29,371 nt of DNA from positions 1 to 29,371 of IMG/VR virus record IMGVR_UViG_3300004369_000098. The stretch is one strand, 5' to 3'. A program made the translations under genes and the position numbers. This document shows, one piece after another, positions 16,563 through 25,241 of the stretch (its first letter is position 1; each line of letters opens with the position of its first letter). The notes beneath the pieces are model-generated. The model had not been told where the DNA came from, made no database searches, and saw nothing but the letters and a program-made list of their open reading frames with translations. This DNA comes from a virus.

Positions 16563-19500
16563 ATGCCAGAGTCAACCAATCTCAACGTTTCCCCATATTT
16601 TGACGATTTTGATTCATCGAAAAACTACCACAAGGTTTTATTCAAACCTGGATATCCGATTCAGGCTAGAGAACTAACAACCCTACAGTCTATCCTTCAG
16701 GATCAGATTGAAAAGTTTGGTAACCATGTATTCAAAGAAGGGTCAGTAGTAATTCCCGGACAACTGAATTACACAAATCAATTTAGATTTGTAAAGATTG
16801 AAAATTCATATCTGGGAGTAGATGTTAGCACTTACATTGAAGATCTGGTTGGAAAGAAGATTACTGGCGACGAATCTAAAGTAGAGGCACAAATCATTCA
16901 TGTTTTGCCGCAGAATGAATTGGAAAATGAATATACAACTTTATATGTAAATTATTTGTCTTCTGGATTATCGGATCAAAATACATTTTCCGATAATGAA
17001 AAATTAACTCTTAATACATCATATACCCAAAACTCAGTTATCATCCAATCTGGAGAAGGATTTGCAAATACAACAGCAAATTCCACTGGAACCGGATCTG
17101 CTGTAATTCTCAATACTGGAGTATATTTTTTAAGGGGTTATTTTGTAGAAGTATCAAATCAAATTCTGGTTTTAGATCCATATACCAATATCAGTAGTTA
17201 CAAGGTTGGTTTTGATATAGTTGAGGAGACAGTTACTGCAGACGAAGATACATCATTAACAGATAATGCAAAGGGATTTTCAAACTATGCTGCTCCCGGA
17301 GCAGATAGATTTAAAATCACAGCCTTATTGGCAAAGAAAGAAGTAACTGATGTTACTTCAGAAAACTTTATTGGATTATTGGAAGTAAGAAATGGTGAAT
17401 TAATTAAAAATACAACTACAACATCACAATATAATGAGATAGCAAATGAATTGGCAAGAAGAACATCTGATGAATCTGGAGATTATTATGTAACTCCATT
17501 TACAGTATCTGCCAAAGAAACTTTAAATGATAACCTTGGAAACAGTGGGGTTTTCCAAAAGAATTCTCTGACGTATAATAATAATACTCCAAGTAAAGAT
17601 TTAGCAACATATAAAATTGGTGCCGGAAAGGCGTATGTTAGGGGTTTTGAAGTAGAGTCCCTATCTGCAAACTATTTGGATTTTAAAAAACCAAGAACAA
17701 CCAAAACAGTTTCTGACGCAAGCATTGCGTATGTAACTGGACCAACATTTACCTTGAATAGGGCAACTGGAGCTCCAAATTTAAATCTCGGAAATCCATT
17801 TGTAGTGAGTTTAAGGGATTCTAGAGTTGGATCTGCATCTTCTGCTATTCCCGGCAAAGAAATTGGACTAGCAAGAGTTTATGATTATGCATTAGAATCA
17901 GGATCATACAATGCATCAAACCAAAATTTAAATCAATGGGACATTGCTTTATTTGATGTTGAGACATATACGGAAATTGTCTTAAATGAGAACGTATCTT
18001 TAACAACCCCAGTACATATCAAAGGAAAATCCAGTGGCGCATCTGGATATCTTAGATACGATGTAAACAATGCAGGTATTCTTACAGCATACGGCGTAAA
18101 AGGATCTTTTGCTGCGAATGAAAAATTCATCTTTAATGGAATAGAGGCGACGAGTAGAGTATCAACAGCAATTACAGAGTATTCAATTAAGGATATTCAA
18201 TCGTTAAGCAATGTAAGTACTTCATCCACTTCCTTTACTGCAGATTTAGTACCATCCATTACGTACTCTGTTGGATCCGCATCAATTACTGCAAGATCTG
18301 CATCTGGAATTAGTACGATTAGTTTAGATACGTCCGATAGTTCGTTTGCATTTACAAATAACGTAAAAGTTGGTGGTCTGGTCCAATATACAATTTCGGG
18401 ATCATCTGTTCCAACTTTTAATAAGGTGTTGAGTGTATCCCAAAATTCCATCGTTGTTGCGGGAGTTACAACAGTAACAGGAATTTGTGAAGGTTCAGCT
18501 CCATCCACATCAAGTAGTGCAAGCGATCTTGCAATTCTTGGATCGAAATTCCAATCATCAACAGATAACACACTATACACCAAACTTCCGAAAAATTATA
18601 TTTCTTCGGTAGATCTCACAGAGTCCAATTTAACAATCAAAAAAGAGTTTGCAGTAACTATTTCTGGAAATCAATCAAATACATTATCTGCAGGATCAAA
18701 TGAAACATTTTTACCATTTGATGAAGAAAGATATGTTTTGGTTAGATCTGATGGATCCTTCGAAAACTTAAGTTCCGATAAGTTTACTTTTAATGCAACT
18801 TCATCCGAACTTACCATTTACGGTCTAGGTTCAAATGATGCTGGTGCAAGATTAATCGCAACCTTAAGAAAGACAAATGTTAAGTCTAAGGTTAAAAATA
18901 GAAACAGAATTGGCACTTTAATAATTGATAAATCGAAATATAACTATTCTGGAATTGGATCAACTACGGTAAATGACGGTCTAACTTATGGAAACTATCC
19001 ATATGGAACAAGAGTGCAGGATGAAGAAATTTGTCTCAATATCCCAGACGTAACAAAAATTTATGGAGTATTTGAGTCTTCTGGTACATCTGAACCCACT
19101 TTACCGGCACTCACTTTCAGTTCTCTAACTGGTCCAACAAATAAAACTTCGGATTTATTAGTTGGAGAAAAGGTAACAGGTAATATATCTGGTGCAATAG
19201 CAGTCTACGTTGGTAAAGTGAATGATCTTCAGATAAATTTTGTATACTTAAATGATAAGTCTTTCCAGGGTAGTGAAACAGTTTCCTTCGAAGAAAGTGG
19301 AATTGATGCCACAATTTCGGCAGTTATACTTTCCGATAAAAATATCGTTGAAAACTATTCTTTAGATAAATCACAAAAAAATACGATTTATGATTATTCA
19401 AGAATTGTAAGAAATTCAACGTCTAAAGAGCCAGTAAAACAAATCAAAATCATTTTTGAATCTGCAGGATTTGCTTCATCAGATCTTGGCGATATAACTA

Positions 19501-22500
19501 CAGTAAATTCGTATAATAATTTTGACTATTGCGATATATCTCCAGTTAATGGACGTATTGCCAATAGTGATATTTTGGATGTTCGACCAAGGGTATCAGA
19601 ATATTCTGTTACTGTAGGATCTAGATCACCATTTGAATTCTTATCAAGATCATTCTCAGAGTCTCAAAATTCTGGAAGAAACATTCTAGCATCGGACGAG
19701 TCTATTCTCCTTTCCTTTGATCATTATCTCGGAAGAATTGACAGAATTTTCCTAACAAAGAGTGGTGCTCTGCAATTGGTTTCGGGAGATCCAGCAGAAA
19801 CTCCTAGACCACCAAAAGCTCTAGATGATTCGTTGGAGATAGCATCCGCTGTTTTACCACCATATCTTTGCAATGTTAAGGATGCATCTATCAATCTTCT
19901 TTCTCATAAGAGATATCAAATGAGGGATATCTCAAGACTTGAAGATAGAATTAAAAACTTGGAATCATATACAACATTAAATCTATTAGAGACTAATACT
20001 CAAGCATTGAGTATTAAAGATGTAAATGGTCTTGATAGATTTAAATCTGGATTCTTTGTAGATAATTTTAGAAACCTTAACGTACAAAATACAACTACTA
20101 GAATTAAAAACTCTATTGACCAAAAGAATCAAGAGTTACGTCCTGCAGCATATGTTACAGAAGTTGATTTACTGCTTGGATCAAAATCTTTAGTTGGAAT
20201 TGGAGACTCTGTAGATCCAAATGCAGATCCTAGATTTGTAACCGATCTTATTGGCAATAATGTAAAACGCACTGGGCAAGTTATCACTCTGGACTATGAA
20301 GAAGCATCTTTCATAGTACAACCATATGCAACAAGAGTTGAGAATGTAACACCATACTTGGTAACAAATTATGTTGGAAACATTGGATTAACACCGTCTT
20401 CAGATGTTTGGACTGATCAGGTTAGATTGGATGCTAGAGTAATAACACAAGATAACTTTACAGCTACTCAAGCACAACTAGTTGCTGAAGGATTTGATCC
20501 TCAAACCGGTCTTGGTCCGGTAAATTGGGGCGCTTGGGAGACAACTTGGACAGGATCTTCTACTTCACAAAGAGTAGAAAATTCTGGAGACGCAACCACA
20601 ACATTTACAACCACAACCACAACTCAAGAGCAAGTAAGAACGGGATCTCAATTACAACTTACAGAAGAAGTTAATACCACTTCATATGGTGATTCGTTAG
20701 TTTCTTCCGAACTTGCAACTTTCATGCGTTCGAGAAACGTTGAATTTGTTGGAAAACGTTTTAGACCATTTACCACAGTCTATGCATTCTTCGATGGAGA
20801 AGATGTAAATTCGTTTGTTATTCCAAAACTTCTTGAAATTAATATGGTATCTGGAATATTCCAGGTTGGTGAAACTGTTACTGGCACTTTCCCAGCATCA
20901 TCAACAAATACAAATGATGTTCCTGGAATTACTCCTACAGAAATTAAATTTAGAGTTGCATCATCAAACCATAAGTATGGACCATTTAATGATCCTACCG
21001 ACGTATATACCAGAAATCCATATAATCAAGAAGAATCTGGATTCTTAGCATCTTCGTATTCTGCAACTTCTACCATTCTTAATGTAGATATTTCAAGTCT
21101 TTCTGAGCAAACTCAGGGCGAATTCTTTGGAAAAGTTGCTCAAGGACTCAAATTGAAAGGTCTTACAAGTGGAGCGGAAGCTACAATTTCTAGCGTTAGA
21201 CTGGTAACTGATCATGTTGGTACTATTATTGGATCATATTTAATTCCAAATCCAAACGTACCAACAAACCCATCTTTTGAAACTGGTGTAAAGACCTTTA
21301 AATTGACAAATAGTTCATCAAATTCTTTAGTTCCAGGAACTGTTTCCACAGAAGGAGAAGCAACATATTATGCACAGGGTCTTTTAAACAATATTCAAGA
21401 AACTATTGTTTCAACAAGAAATCCATCCTTCGAATCTACAACTCTCACCGACTCCAGAACCACATCCAGTTCTTCAACGTCATCTAATACTACTGTAACT
21501 AGAATTCAACCAGTATTCATCACAAATACTGTTGTTGTTGAAGCTCCAGCACCACAAGTAGATCCTCTGGCACAATCATTTGCAATTCCAGAAGGAAGTG
21601 GTTTATTCGTAACCAAAATTGATTTGTACTTTAGATCAAAAGATGATGTACTTCCAGTTGTAGTACAACTTCGCCCGATGAAACTTGGATTACCAACTAA
21701 GCAAATTTATCCATTCAGTGAAGTTGTTATTGATCCACAGAATGTAAATATTTCTGAAGATGGAACTGCAGTTACAACAATATCTTTCCCATCTCCAGTG
21801 TACCTTAGAGGCGGACAAGAACATGCGGTTGTTCTTCTTTCCGAATCAACGTCATATGAAGTTTGGGTATCAAGGCTCGGTGAACCAGATATTACAACTG
21901 CTGGATTAGCAGAATCTCAGCAAATTTTTGTAACCGAACAACCACTTCTTGGTTCATTATTTAAATCACAAAATGCATCGACTTGGACTCCAAGCCAATA
22001 TGAAGATCTTAAGTTCTCACTTTACCAAGCAGTATTTACTGATCAAGTTGGTGATATTAATTTCTACAATCCAGAATTAAATATTGGCAACAAGCAAATT
22101 GCAAACTTGCTGAAGAATCCTCTTGATATGAATTCAAGAAGAATTCGCGTTGGACTTGGAACAACCGTAACTAGTGCCAATTTTATTGTTGGAACCACAG
22201 TATCTCAGCAGAATTCAACTGCAACTGGTAATTATGTCGGTGCTGCTGGGTCGATAACTGGCAATCTAACATTGACAAATGCAGGAATTGGATACTCTGA
22301 TGGTTCGTATAATGGAGTTTCTCTGACGAATATTACTGGATCTGGTGTTAATGCCACAGCAAATATAACAATTTCTGGAAATGTTGCCACTGCGGCAACT
22401 ATTTCTTCTGGTGGTTCCGGATATAGTGTTGGAGACGTTCTAAGCGTTTCTAATCTTAATGGAAGTACACTTGGATCAAATCTAAGATTATCTGTTGGTG

Positions 22501-24014
22501 AAATTTTTGGTATTAACGAAATTATTCTTGATAATGTTCAAGGCAATTTTGCAACTGGTGCTGGGAGTACCATTGCATATGTTGAAACTGGTGTTGGAGT
22601 CACAGCTTTGAATGGTGGCGGGGTAACTGCAAGTTATGTATCTGTAGACTCTGAAAACTTTGATGGATTGCACATCAAAGTAAATCATAAGAATCATGGA
22701 ATGTACGCATTAAATAATAACTTTGTTATTTCTGGTGTATATTCTGATATTACACCAACAACATTAAATGCGTCGTATGCAAAAGAAGATTCTGGGAACA
22801 TTGTTCTTACAGATGCGAGCGGATTCTCAACTTTTGAAAATGTAAGTGTTGGATCAACAAATCCAGGTTATATCCTCATCGAAGATGAAATTATTTCTTA
22901 TGAAGGTGTCGATGGCAATAGTTTAACTGGAATTACCAGACAAATTGACCAAACAAAGGCATTCTCATACACCTCCGGTACTCCAGTGTTTAAGTATGAG
23001 TTAAATGGAATTTCTCTGAGAAGAATTAACAAAACTCATACTCTTCAAGATGTACAGTTCTCTACAGAGAGACCTTACGATCTCGATTATTATCATATCA
23101 AGATTGATACATCTTCATCTGGAATTGATAGAAGTGTTGCGACATCATTCCCACCACTTTATATTAATGAAACAAAGTCCGCTGGTGGAACGAATGTATA
23201 TGCAACACAGAATGTTCCATTTGAAATAATTAGACCAAATATTCAAACTATGAATTTGCTTGGAACTGGTCTTTCAGCTTCTATTAGAACAGTAACTGGT
23301 TCTAGTGTAGATGGAACAGAAGAATCATATACCGACGCTGGATATGAACCAATTTCTCTCACATCAAACAACTATTTGAATTCACCAAGAATTATTGCTT
23401 CTTCAGTTAATGAGGAATCTGCTCTTTCTACTCTTCCCGGAAATAAATCATTTACACTTAATGTAAAAATGAATACATTTGATAGAAATGTATCTCCTGT
23501 TATTGACCTTGATAGAGTTTCGGCAGTCTTTATTAGCAATAGAGTAAATAGTCCTATCACCAACTACTCAACAGACTTTAGAGTTTCATCACTTGAAGAA
23601 GATCCATCAGCATTTGTATATGCTTCAAAGGCAATTGCACTTGAAGTTCCAGCATCTTCTCTCAAAGTTATTGTTAGTGCATATGTAAACAGAATTGGTG
23701 ATCTCAGAGCATTATATGCAGTTATGGGTGATCCAACCGAAACTCCAATTTATTATCCATTCCCAGGATACAATAATTTGGACAACCTTGGAAATGTACT
23801 TGATATTGCAAACAATGATGGATTATCTGATATTAAGGTTGCCAAATCTGATAGTCTTGCTAATCTAAGTGAGAACTTAGAATATAAAGAGTATACATTT
23901 ACGACAAATAACTTGACAGACTTTAGATATTTTAGTATTAAATTGGTTGGATCATCATCCGATATGGCCCACCCACCAAGGGTGAAGGATCTAAGAGTTA
24001 TTGCCCTTGCGTAA
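16563..24014 (+). CDS. Giant DUF4815-type virion structural protein, 2483 aa
   Basis: The N-terminus (NLNVSPYFDDFDSSKNYHKV, then GYPIQARELTTLQSILQ) is the signature of DUF4815 phage structural proteins, which occur beside baseplate genes in many cyanophages. Further segments recognisable in this family are a short coiled coil (KRYQMRDISRLEDRIKNLES, near 19908-19970), FMRSRNVEFVGKRFRP with VYAFFDGEDV (near 20725-20810), DPLAQSFAIPEGSGLFV (near 21560) followed by an LRPM/SPVYL domain, and a C-terminal jelly-roll-like domain (from about 23590). Thr-rich (near 20594-20640) and Ser/Thr-rich (near 21430-21520) linkers separate the domains. Several ExVTG units, two GGSGY units (22280-22440) and one RG-type module (22790-23010) are added. 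It occupies the place of T4 genes 9-12 and wac, so it probably belongs to the outer baseplate or fibre-attachment layer; that is inference. Confidence 0.85.
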   Translation: MPESTNLNVSPYFDDFDSSKNYHKVLFKPGYPIQARELTTLQSILQDQIEKFGNHVFKEGSVVIPGQLNYTNQFRFVKIENSYLGVDVSTYIEDLVGKKITGDESKVEAQIIHVLPQNELENEYTTLYVNYLSSGLSDQNTFSDNEKLTLNTSYTQNSVIIQSGEGFANTTANSTGTGSAVILNTGVYFLRGYFVEVSNQILVLDPYTNISSYKVGFDIVEETVTADEDTSLTDNAKGFSNYAAPGADRFKITALLAKKEVTDVTSENFIGLLEVRNGELIKNTTTTSQYNEIANELARRTSDESGDYYVTPFTVSAKETLNDNLGNSGVFQKNSLTYNNNTPSKDLATYKIGAGKAYVRGFEVESLSANYLDFKKPRTTKTVSDASIAYVTGPTFTLNRATGAPNLNLGNPFVVSLRDSRVGSASSAIPGKEIGLARVYDYALESGSYNASNQNLNQWDIALFDVETYTEIVLNENVSLTTPVHIKGKSSGASGYLRYDVNNAGILTAYGVKGSFAANEKFIFNGIEATSRVSTAITEYSIKDIQSLSNVSTSSTSFTADLVPSITYSVGSASITARSASGISTISLDTSDSSFAFTNNVKVGGLVQYTISGSSVPTFNKVLSVSQNSIVVAGVTTVTGICEGSAPSTSSSASDLAILGSKFQSSTDNTLYTKLPKNYISSVDLTESNLTIKKEFAVTISGNQSNTLSAGSNETFLPFDEERYVLVRSDGSFENLSSDKFTFNATSSELTIYGLGSNDAGARLIATLRKTNVKSKVKNRNRIGTLIIDKSKYNYSGIGSTTVNDGLTYGNYPYGTRVQDEEICLNIPDVTKIYGVFESSGTSEPTLPALTFSSLTGPTNKTSDLLVGEKVTGNISGAIAVYVGKVNDLQINFVYLNDKSFQGSETVSFEESGIDATISAVILSDKNIVENYSLDKSQKNTIYDYSRIVRNSTSKEPVKQIKIIFESAGFASSDLGDITTVNSYNNFDYCDISPVNGRIANSDILDVRPRVSEYSVTVGSRSPFEFLSRSFSESQNSGRNILASDESILLSFDHYLGRIDRIFLTKSGALQLVSGDPAETPRPPKALDDSLEIASAVLPPYLCNVKDASINLLSHKRYQMRDISRLEDRIKNLESYTTLNLLETNTQALSIKDVNGLDRFKSGFFVDNFRNLNVQNTTTRIKNSIDQKNQELRPAAYVTEVDLLLGSKSLVGIGDSVDPNADPRFVTDLIGNNVKRTGQVITLDYEEASFIVQPYATRVENVTPYLVTNYVGNIGLTPSSDVWTDQVRLDARVITQDNFTATQAQLVAEGFDPQTGLGPVNWGAWETTWTGSSTSQRVENSGDATTTFTTTTTTQEQVRTGSQLQLTEEVNTTSYGDSLVSSELATFMRSRNVEFVGKRFRPFTTVYAFFDGEDVNSFVIPKLLEINMVSGIFQVGETVTGTFPASSTNTNDVPGITPTEIKFRVASSNHKYGPFNDPTDVYTRNPYNQEESGFLASSYSATSTILNVDISSLSEQTQGEFFGKVAQGLKLKGLTSGAEATISSVRLVTDHVGTIIGSYLIPNPNVPTNPSFETGVKTFKLTNSSSNSLVPGTVSTEGEATYYAQGLLNNIQETIVSTRNPSFESTTLTDSRTTSSSSTSSNTTVTRIQPVFITNTVVVEAPAPQVDPLAQSFAIPEGSGLFVTKIDLYFRSKDDVLPVVVQLRPMKLGLPTKQIYPFSEVVIDPQNVNISEDGTAVTTISFPSPVYLRGGQEHAVVLLSESTSYEVWVSRLGEPDITTAGLAESQQIFVTEQPLLGSLFKSQNASTWTPSQYEDLKFSLYQAVFTDQVGDINFYNPELNIGNKQIANLLKNPLDMNSRRIRVGLGTTVTSANFIVGTTVSQQNSTATGNYVGAAGSITGNLTLTNAGIGYSDGSYNGVSLTNITGSGVNATANITISGNVATAATISSGGSGYSVGDVLSVSNLNGSTLGSNLRLSVGEIFGINEIILDNVQGNFATGAGSTIAYVETGVGVTALNGGGVTASYVSVDSENFDGLHIKVNHKNHGMYALNNNFVISGVYSDITPTTLNASYAKEDSGNIVLTDASGFSTFENVSVGSTNPGYILIEDEIISYEGVDGNSLTGITRQIDQTKAFSYTSGTPVFKYELNGISLRRINKTHTLQDVQFSTERPYDLDYYHIKIDTSSSGIDRSVATSFPPLYINETKSAGGTNVYATQNVPFEIIRPNIQTMNLLGTGLSASIRTVTGSSVDGTEESYTDAGYEPISLTSNNYLNSPRIIASSVNEESALSTLPGNKSFTLNVKMNTFDRNVSPVIDLDRVSAVFISNRVNSPITNYSTDFRVSSLEEDPSAFVYASKAIALEVPASSLKVIVSAYVNRIGDLRALYAVMGDPTETPIYYPFPGYNNLDNLGNVLDIANNDGLSDIKVAKSDSLANLSENLEYKEYTFTTNNLTDFRYFSIKLVGSSSDMAHPPRVKDLRVIALA
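16847..21200 (+). repeat. Dispersed 'ExVTGxxSGAxAxV' units in the DUF4815 protein
   Basis: Short units read VGKKITGDESKVEAQII (16847), IKGKSSGASGYLRY (18018), VGEKVTGNISGAIAVYV (19160), VGETVTGTFPAS (20868) and LKLKGLTSGAEATISS (21147). Each is followed by a hydrophobic strand and often by a second half of the form GxFxxxExxxF. The same unit appears in gp14 (26350-26510), gp8 (16123-16240) and the gp7-like protein (10076-10150). Confidence 0.65.
22264..22620 (+). repeat. GGSGY repeat pair in the DUF4815 protein
   Basis: Two units turn at AGIGYSDGSYNG (near 22282) and SGGSGYSVGDVL (near 22406), with a GSGVNATANIT connector between them. They sit between the LRPM/SPVYL domain and the RG-type module. 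Confidence 0.75.
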
Positions 24015-24016
24015 TT

Positions 24017-24250
24017 ATGAATACAAAATTTTCTAAGGTTGAGGGTTATAGTAGTTTAATTCGAGACAACTCAACAAATGCTATTCTCAATACAAATATG
24101 AATGACTATCAGAACTACAAAAACTTAAAAAAGTCAAGGGAATCGGAAGGACAAAAACTTCAGAATCTTGAAGATGATATGACTAGAATGAAAAGTGATA
24201 TTGATGAAATTAAAAATCTTCTAATGGTACTTACTTATGGATCCAAATAA
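24017..24250 (+). CDS. Small coiled-coil hypothetical protein, 77 aa
   Basis: The gene starts two bases after the giant gene ends and overlaps the next by 14 bases. The N-terminal third reads FSKVEGYSSLIRDNSTNAILN, a polar, loop-like stretch. From about residue 38 the protein becomes a strongly charged heptad-like helix (KKSRESEGQKLQNLEDDM and on to IKNLLMVL), which is probably a coiled coil. Proteins of this form occur beside neck genes in cyanomyoviruses, without a named function. A role in linking or trimerising a virion component is plausible in place of T4 wac (fibritin, also coiled-coil and also beside gene 13), but sequence similarity to wac is not visible, so this is only a positional idea. 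Confidence 0.8.
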   Translation: MNTKFSKVEGYSSLIRDNSTNAILNTNMNDYQNYKNLKKSRESEGQKLQNLEDDMTRMKSDIDEIKNLLMVLTYGSK

Positions 24251-24431
24251 AATTTTACTTGAGAATCTCAATAAATCTTTTGAATATGAAAGGATTGCTC
24301 GTGATATAGATAGTATAAGTGATATTAGTGAATTGAGAAATCTTGCTAAATCATACTCAAAATTATACTTGAAGCAACAAGAAGTTTTACTTGAACTCTC
24401 ATGGCCCAACCCAGCACAAGACAAGAACTGA
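24237..24431 (+). CDS. Small helical hypothetical protein, 64 aa
   Basis: The start overlaps the 77-codon gene by 14 bases and the end overlaps the gp13 start by 31 bases, so the gene is squeezed between two others. The product (MDPNKILLENLNKSFEYER... LAKSYSKLYLKQQEVLLEL) is helical, charged and without membrane segments. The amphipathic pattern runs through the whole frame and is unlike a random shadow frame, and overlapping small genes are common here, so I regard it as real. Codon use is like its neighbours. No family is recognised. No strong ribosome binding site is seen; translational coupling with the upstream gene is likely. Confidence 0.7.
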   Translation: MDPNKILLENLNKSFEYERIARDIDSISDISELRNLAKSYSKLYLKQQEVLLELSWPNPAQDKN

Positions 24432-25237
24432 TTGATTATTGTAAAAGAAAACTGGGATATCCAGTTTTAGAAATCAATGTTGCCGATGAGCAAATTGAAG
24501 ATCTTGTCGATGATGCAGTTCAATACTTCCAAGAGCGCCATTTTGATGGTGTCTATCAGACATACATGAAGTATCAGATCACTCAAGATGATATTGATAG
24601 AGGAAGAGCAAAATCTGGTGGAGTTGGTATAACTACTACAACAGTATCAGAAAATCTTGGCAATAGTACTTCATTCCAATATGAAGAGAATGGAAATTAT
24701 CTTCCCGTCCACCCTTCCGTGATTGGGGTTAATAAGATTTTCAAATTTGATGGTGAGAACACTCTTGCCAGCAATATGTTTAGTGTAAAATATCAGTTAT
24801 TCTTAAATGACATTTATTATTGGGGTTCGCTTGAACTTTTAACTTATGCAATGACAAAAACTTATCTTGAAGACATTGATTTCATGTTGACAACAGATAA
24901 GCAAATTAGATTCAATAAGAGACAAGATAGATTATATCTCGATATTGATTGGGCAAGTGTTAAGGCTGGTCAATATATTGTGATTGATTGTTATAGACTA
25001 TTGGATCCATCAACGTATGATAGAGTCTGGAATGATTCGTTTATTAAGCCATATTTGACAGCATTGATCAAGCGTCAATGGGGACAGAACATGATGAAGT
25101 TTACTGGAGTTAAACTCCCAGGAGGAGTAGAACTCAACGGTAGACAAATGTACGATGATGCACAGAAAGAGTTGGATGCGATTCTGGAGAAAATGTCCAG
25201 TACTTATGAGTTACCACCTCTGGACATGATAGGATAA
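24401..25237 (+). CDS. gp13: Neck protein gp13
   Basis: This 278-residue protein corresponds to T4 gp13 (309), which with gp14 forms the neck that closes the DNA-filled head below the portal and receives the finished tail. The N-terminus (STRQELIDYCKRKLGYPVLE, then DEQIEDLVDDAVQYFQERHF) is the diagnostic helix-rich segment of gp13-like connectors, including a QYFQERHFDGVY motif near residues 41-52. A central aromatic region (DIYYWGSLELLTYAM) and a C-terminal helix (KRQWGQNMMKFTGVKLPGGV) complete the family pattern. The ATG at 24401 overlaps the preceding gene by 31 bases and gives the family-typical N-terminus. Four bases separate it from gp14, as in the T4 order 13-14-15-16. Confidence 0.95.
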   Translation: MAQPSTRQELIDYCKRKLGYPVLEINVADEQIEDLVDDAVQYFQERHFDGVYQTYMKYQITQDDIDRGRAKSGGVGITTTTVSENLGNSTSFQYEENGNYLPVHPSVIGVNKIFKFDGENTLASNMFSVKYQLFLNDIYYWGSLELLTYAMTKTYLEDIDFMLTTDKQIRFNKRQDRLYLDIDWASVKAGQYIVIDCYRLLDPSTYDRVWNDSFIKPYLTALIKRQWGQNMMKFTGVKLPGGVELNGRQMYDDAQKELDAILEKMSSTYELPPLDMIG

Positions 25238-25241
25238 GAAT

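Noticed and set aside
18197-18583. 128-codon open frame on the minus strand inside the DUF4815 gene
   Set aside because: Antisense to a well-supported gene, no start context, and all other genes run on the plus strand.
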